Source: an uncultured Bacteroides sp. (GTDB lineage: Bacteria > Bacteroidota > Bacteroidia > Bacteroidales > Bacteroidaceae). Taken from it: DNA of 57,326 nucleotides. Location: contig NZ_CAJLKP010000035.1 in NCBI RefSeq assembly GCF_905207245.1, positions 1-57,326 of the forward strand, given 5' to 3'. Numbering within the stretch: position 1 is the first letter of the stretch; every line of letters starts with the position of its first letter. Below are positions 53,834 through 57,326 of this stretch, piece after piece. Under the pieces are notes generated by a model. The model was not told the DNA's origin, made no database searches, and saw only the letters and a program-made list of their open reading frames with translations. The translations under genes were made by a program, and so were the position numbers.

Positions 53834-54679
53834 ATGAAAAAGATATTATTTGCAATCGTAGCAATGGCAGTTACTTTAACTGCATCGGCACAATTCAAAG
53901 GCGAAATAGAGGTTTACAAACTGGATAATTTTACGATCCATTCCTATAAATCATTCGAAGCAATGGCCGACCTTTCTTTCATTATAGAAGGAAAAGACGG
54001 ATTGGTTATATTGGAACAACAATCATTCTTTCAGTCCATGACAGATTTCAATAATTATCTGGCAACGTTGAATAAACCAGTGGTAAAAGTTATTGCCAAC
54101 TATCATACAGGCGGACTTGCCGAATGGAAACCGGAACAAATTGTAATGGTGGAAGGGATGCCTGAATTTGAAAAGGGTGAAATGTATGGCGGTATGCTCA
54201 GCTATTTTGCCCAAATCTTTGAGGGGGCGATGGACTTACGTCCTCATGGAGAAGTGGCAACCGTGGCTTTCAACAGTACCCAGAACTGGGCAGGTCTAAA
54301 CTTTAAATTCCTACATGGCGCAAAAAGTGATTTCCCTGCTGCATCTATCAATATAGCAAATAAAGTCTATTATACTCATTTCGCCCCTGCATTTGCCCAT
54401 ATGGGAGGTGAACAGCTTAACAGTGTTGCAGCTATCGATGCAACGATTGCCGAACTGACAAATGCAAAAGCATCAGGTTGTGTGTTGTTTATCGGAAGTC
54501 ATGGTACACCAAGCCGATTGGATGCTGTAGATTTTCAACTGGCTTACCTTGCCAAGATGAAAGAAACACTCAACAAAACCAACGATAAGAATGAGTTTGT
54601 AAAAATAATGACTGATTCTTTTGTTGGAATACCGGGCGTTGACAACCTGACAAAAGTTGCTGGTACACTTTATAAATAA
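53834..54679 (+). CDS. Exported metallo-beta-lactamase-fold protein lacking the usual metal motif
   Basis: A 281-residue protein with signal peptide FAIVAMAVTLTASA. The order of elements resembles the metallo-beta-lactamase fold: SFIIEGKDGLVILEQQSF for the first strands, then VVKVIANYHTGGLAEW where HxHxDH is normally found, followed by VYYTHFAPAFAH. Only one His of the usual metal-binding motif remains (NYHTGG), so ordinary zinc-hydrolase chemistry is doubtful. It is 19 bp after the NmrA-like gene and upstream of the PNPOx-like gene, so it appears to belong to a small induced operon. Function unknown. Confidence 0.7.
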   Translation: MKKILFAIVAMAVTLTASAQFKGEIEVYKLDNFTIHSYKSFEAMADLSFIIEGKDGLVILEQQSFFQSMTDFNNYLATLNKPVVKVIANYHTGGLAEWKPEQIVMVEGMPEFEKGEMYGGMLSYFAQIFEGAMDLRPHGEVATVAFNSTQNWAGLNFKFLHGAKSDFPAASINIANKVYYTHFAPAFAHMGGEQLNSVAAIDATIAELTNAKASGCVLFIGSHGTPSRLDAVDFQLAYLAKMKETLNKTNDKNEFVKIMTDSFVGIPGVDNLTKVAGTLYK

Positions 54680-54711
54680 TAGCCACTAAGTTAAGGATTT
54701 GCCACAGGATA

Positions 54712-54746
54712 TTATCTATTGCCGGGGGACCTCCGGCAATAGATAA
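54712..54746 (+). promoter_or_regulatory. Perfect hairpin between two genes of the small operon
   Basis: A 14-bp perfect stem (TTATCTATTGCCGG paired with CCGGCAATAGATAA) has a seven-base loop. No T-run follows. It sits 32 bp after the beta-lactamase-fold gene and 38 bp before the PNPOx-like start. It may be an RNA processing or attenuating element. Confidence 0.65.
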
Positions 54747-54784
54747 AGAATATTTGAGTGCGCAAATAACCATTTAAGTAAAAT

Positions 54785-55192
54785 ATGAACGAGATATACG
54801 ATTTCTTAAATAAGAATAGGAATGTTGCTTTCGCAACGGTTGGCGAGGACGGGAAACCTAAAATCAGGGTTTTCCAGATAATGAAGATTGACGAAAAAAC
54901 AAATACGCTTTATTTCGCGACTTCGCCTAAGAAAGAGGTTTTTGTACAATTACAATCAAAACCTTCGGTCGAACTGCTTGCCATGTCCGGCAATATCTCT
55001 GTACGTATATCCGGTGATGCCCCGTTTAATGTATCGGACGAGGTGTGCCGGGAGATGTATGATGCGAATCCTGTTCTGTCAAGGCTATATAAAAGCTATC
55101 AGGACTTGGCGTATTTCAGTGTTCCGATAGTAACGCTTGATTACTTCGATCTTACGACAACTCCGCCTACATTGGTCAATTATAAATTTTAG
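54785..55192 (+). CDS. Pyridoxamine 5'-phosphate oxidase-like flavoprotein
   Basis: A 135-residue split-barrel protein of the PNPOx-like FMN-binding superfamily: NVAFATVGEDGKPKIRVFQI is the first strand pair, followed by TLYFATSPKKEVFVQLQSKP and VELLAMSGNISVRISGDA. Relatives bind FMN, F420 or haem and act in redox detoxification. It is the last gene before a gene-poor stretch. No specific substrate is visible. Confidence 0.85.
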   Translation: MNEIYDFLNKNRNVAFATVGEDGKPKIRVFQIMKIDEKTNTLYFATSPKKEVFVQLQSKPSVELLAMSGNISVRISGDAPFNVSDEVCREMYDANPVLSRLYKSYQDLAYFSVPIVTLDYFDLTTTPPTLVNYKF

Positions 55193-55402
55193 ATTTTGTA
55201 TACATAAACAATTGCCTTGCTCCCTTCCACACTCTTCTATTCCTTTATCCATTGACCTTAACGTGTGGAAGACTCTTTTGTGTTTCTCTTTTGTGCCTTC
55301 TCAATGTCCCCAACTCCTGTTTTTGCCGGCAAACAGCGTTCTATTAAGTAATAGGGCAAAATCCCCTCTTATATATAAGAATAACACATTTTAGCCAGGC
55401 TC

Positions 55403-55502
55403 TTATAAAAGAACTACTGGAGTAGGTCAATCGAACAACACTTGTTGTTTAAATAATCGACTCTAGTTGTTCAAGTAACCGACTACAGTCGTTCTTTTAT
55501 AA
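55403..55502. repeat. 100-bp near-perfect inverted repeat with internal 22-bp direct repeats
   Basis: The 508 bp between 55192 and 55700 hold no gene. At 55403-55439 and 55466-55502 two 37-bp arms are inverted copies of each other (about 31 of 37 match). Each begins TTATAAAAGAAC at its outer end and GAACAAC at its inner end, leaving a 26-bp centre. The centre plus right arm also form two head-to-tail 22-bp units beginning GTTGTT (55444 and 55466; 17 of 22 match). It looks like a hairpin-forming repeat element. Neither a T-run nor an open frame is associated with it. Confidence 0.75.
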
Positions 55503-55699
55503 TACTGCCCTTTAAAATCCTTCTCCTTTAGTCTTTGAGACGTTAAGAAAGCACCTCGTTTATTAAAATAATCTGATAATTAATTCCGCTAAATACTTGA
55601 AAACCGCCATTCCTGTGTAGCTAATTCGTGCCATTAATCACTAAATAAACAATGGAATTATGAAGACAAAAATCATGCAATTCATCGCCTCTCTTTTAG

Positions 55700-56170
55700 A
55701 TCATTGGTACGAGCAATCGTTTCGACCTGCTTGCCGATCCTGCCGGCAGTCGGCGTTTTCTCTGCGTTGAGGTAAAAGACAAGATAGACTGTGCTCATAT
55801 CGAACATAAGCAAATCTATGCCCAGTTGAAGCAAGAACTTCTGGCCGGTGCCCGTTATTGGTTTACGGCAGAGGAAGAATGTGAGTTGCAGGAGCATAAT
55901 CGGGTATTCCAGCGTTGCAATTTGATGGAAGAAATTCTTCGTTCCTGTTTCAGTCCTTCCACTGCCGAAGATCAGAATGGAGTGGTGCTGCATCTTTCGG
56001 CTGTTGACATTTTTAAGGCCTTGAAGAAACAGAACCCGGTAGCTATGCGGGGAATAAATCCGAATGCATTTGCGCAACAGCTTGCCCCATTGGGATTTCC
56101 TCGTTCGCGCAGCCGTTATGGTAATTATTATTCAGTTGTTTCCCTATCTACACCCCCTTCCACTCGTTAA
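55700..56170 (+). pseudogene. C-terminal remnant of a DUF3874/VirE-type (primase-like) protein
   Basis: From 55700 the frame runs TSNRFDLLADPAGSRRFLCVE and on to LLAGARYWFTAEEE, LSAVDIFKALKKQNP and FPRSRSRYGNYYSVVSLST, matching the C-terminal region of Bacteroidota VirE/DUF3874 genes. Everything upstream, normally several hundred residues of ATPase/primase-like sequence, is absent. A TAG at 55697-55699 blocks the frame. A short different reading frame beginning MKTKIMQF at 55660 abuts it. The stop lies in a hairpin loop (56152-56207). Confidence 0.7.
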
Positions 56171-56308
56171 TGCCGATGAATAAGCCGTTCCATTGGTGTG
56201 GAAGGGGGAGGGAGCATTTTATAGTGAGGTACTTATCTATTGATAAGCAGTTTGAAAGACTTTTATTTTAGAATATATTTTGGATGGGAGTCAAAACAAA
56301 TGAATGTT

Positions 56309-56342
56309 TTTGTTGTTGGGTATGAAAAAAAACGTATCTTTG
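56309..56342 (+). promoter_or_regulatory. Promoter of the 161-residue HTH/coiled-coil gene
   Basis: TATCTTTG (56335-56342) matches TAnnTTTG. TTTG at 56309-56312 is 22 bp upstream. The start site is expected near 56349, giving a leader of about 240 bases. Confidence 0.7.
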
Positions 56343-56357
56343 CAACTGAAGCATTGA

Positions 56358-56587
56358 CATGATAATATTTCAATATAGTCATGTCCTCTTCCGGAGTAGT
56401 CTAAATGTGGCAATTTAATTGATGCCCGGATGAGCGTAGCCTGTATCAGTCATTGGTACGGGCTTACTCGTCCTGTGTCAAGGGTGCGCCACATACCTGA
56501 CTACTGGGATTGGTAAGACCCCGTACCTTTATAATATACCATTATAGCCGTATAGGGTTGATTTTAAACTAAATAATCAAACACTAT
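56358..56587 (+). promoter_or_regulatory. Long structured 5' leader
   Basis: The leader between promoter and start has several strong pairings. A first hairpin spans 56358-56384 (ACATGA/TCATGT). A long-range stem joins GGTACGGG (56455-56462) to CCCGTACC (56520-56527) and continues with CTTAC (56463-56467) to GTAAG (56513-56517). An alternative stem, GATGAG..AGCC (56429-56441) with GGCT..CTCGTC (56461-56472), would exclude the long-range stem. It does not match a riboswitch class I can name. It could be a regulatory leader or carry a small RNA. Confidence 0.5.
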
Positions 56588-57073
56588 ATGGCTAATTGGG
56601 TATCTGTGAAATTAGCAGCCGGAAAATACGGCATTTCCGAGGAACGCATCCTTGAATGGATCAGGCTTAGTTATCTAACGTATTCGTCTTTAGATAAGGA
56701 GCCTTATGATGACACCAATCCGATGGTAGATACGGAGGAGCTTGATAGAGCCCTTGTCTTTAATTCGATAAAATCTTATCCTGATGATGAAACTGTTGAG
56801 CGTCTTCCGATAGAGCATGTGAATTGGCTTTATCAGGAAAATGCCCGATTGGAGAAATTCAACAATGATTTGCTGGAACAAAACTATGTGCATACTCAAC
56901 GGGAAGAGAAATTAATAGCCGATTTGGAGAAAATGACTGATCTTGCCAATGAGGTTCTTTTGCTGCATGCTAAAGTTGTGGACAATTATAAGAGCAAGAT
57001 TTCAGAAAAGGAAGGCATATGGGCTTTCCTCTGTAGTCTGTTTACTTGGAAAAAGAAGAAATTCCTCATCTAA
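56588..57073 (+). CDS. Small protein with N-terminal HTH-like region and coiled coil
   Basis: A 161-residue protein. Residues 4-45 resemble a MerR/excisionase-type winged helix (VKLAAGKYGISEERILEWIR). Residues about 80-130 form a coiled coil (WLYQENARLEKFNNDLLEQN, EKLIADLEKMTDLANEVLLL). It ends with a hydrophobic and basic tail (WAFLCSLFTWKKKKFLI) that might associate with membrane. No family name can be given. It has its own promoter, an unusually long structured leader and a strong terminator after it. Confidence 0.75.
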   Translation: MANWVSVKLAAGKYGISEERILEWIRLSYLTYSSLDKEPYDDTNPMVDTEELDRALVFNSIKSYPDDETVERLPIEHVNWLYQENARLEKFNNDLLEQNYVHTQREEKLIADLEKMTDLANEVLLLHAKVVDNYKSKISEKEGIWAFLCSLFTWKKKKFLI

Positions 57074-57117
57074 CCAATTATATATACCGTTTCTTTTTCA
57101 ATCCTTTTTCATTTCGT

Positions 57118-57154
57118 GAATGCGGAGTCCTTTTTTAGGGCTTCGCATTCTTTT
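57118..57154 (+). terminator. Intrinsic terminator after the small HTH/coiled-coil gene
   Basis: A stem of about 13 bp with two mismatches (GAATGCGGAGTCC against GGGCTTCGCATTC) and a T-rich tail (TTCTTTTGTC), 45 bases after the stop. Confidence 0.8.
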
Positions 57155-57288
57155 GTCTTTCGCACGCGCGCATAATATAATTATGTGTAGTGTCTTGTGC
57201 CCGTCCACGTTCTTCCTTAAAATTATGTTCTACAACATCCTTATCAATCAGCGTTTTATGAATTAGTTTCTGAAATCCGGTGAAAAAA

Positions 57289-57326
57289 TGTTAGATATAT
57301 TTGGATTGAATAGTAATATCGACTAC
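57289..57326 (+). CDS. Possible start of a new gene cut by the window edge
   Basis: ATG at 57289 opens a frame reading LDIFGLNSNIDY to the last base. It is too short to identify. It follows an A-rich stretch and lies on the same strand as the preceding terminator, so it could start the next gene. Confidence 0.3.

Noticed and set aside
55433..55493. CRISPR array or integron attachment site
   Set aside because: Only two to three degenerate 22-bp units with no spacers and no cas or integrase gene nearby.
56152..56207. Terminator of the DUF3874 remnant
   Set aside because: CCCCCTTCCAC pairs with GTGGAAGGGGG, but the stem overlaps the stop codon, has a long loop, and is followed by GAGGGAGC rather than a T-run.
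56451..56527. tRNA or tmRNA gene in the structured leader
   Set aside because: No cloverleaf, anticodon arm or T-loop GTTCRA consensus could be found.

Overview
The window looks like chromosomal DNA from a Bacteroidota bacterium, most likely Bacteroides or a close relative. The evidence is the repeated TAnnTTTG promoter -7 element, a TonB-dependent glycan-uptake locus, HAE1-type RND pumps of the kind common in this phylum, a remnant of a DUF3874 (VirE/primase-like) gene, and overall protein character. No rRNA, tRNA, CRISPR array or intact insertion sequence was seen.

Layout. 1-3.4 kb: the end of a histidine-utilisation operon (imidazolonepropionase, cyclodeaminase, histidine ammonia-lyase). 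3.5-10.3 kb: a TetR-controlled tripartite RND efflux operon ending in a small PII/CutA-like gene. 10.3-14.1 kb: a polysaccharide O-acetylation cassette (two SGNH hydrolases and an MBOAT acyltransferase) in overlapping genes. 14.1-15.2 kb: an ECF sigma factor and a membrane partner on the minus strand. 15.4-17.7 kb: a lipoprotein GH20 hexosaminidase. 17.9-40.1 kb: an AT-rich polysaccharide-utilisation locus. 40.1-46.8 kb: an AraC regulator divergent from a second RND efflux operon. 46.9-49.3 kb: a thioredoxin-like lipoprotein and a MATE exporter. 49.4-57.3 kb: an accessory stretch with decayed genes (AlkD-like, RhuM-like, DUF3874), small regulators, a stress or redox-like gene group, a 100-bp hairpin repeat and a structured leader.

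The polysaccharide-utilisation locus is the most interesting region. About ten genes run on the minus strand from one promoter at about 38.86 kb, divergent from a LacI-family regulator. Three CCGTG/CACGG-type sites lie between them, and one sits exactly on the -33 element of the regulator's own promoter. The locus has a TonB-dependent receptor but no SusD partner and no sulfatase. It encodes two different multidomain enzymes in which an unsaturated-uronyl hydrolase (GH105) is fused to a lyase-like domain: a parallel beta-helix in one, heparinase II/III in the other. Other members are a GH28, a GH97, a divergent GH20, two helical-toroid proteins of unassigned activity, a hexuronate-type MFS transporter and a glucosamine-6-phosphate-deaminase-like enzyme. 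Together they point to a non-sulfated glycan containing uronic acid and hexosamine. The receptor would import it, lyases would cut it, GH105 domains would trim the unsaturated ends, exo-glycosidases would finish the oligosaccharides, and the sugars would enter the cytoplasm. The substrate itself is inferred, not seen.
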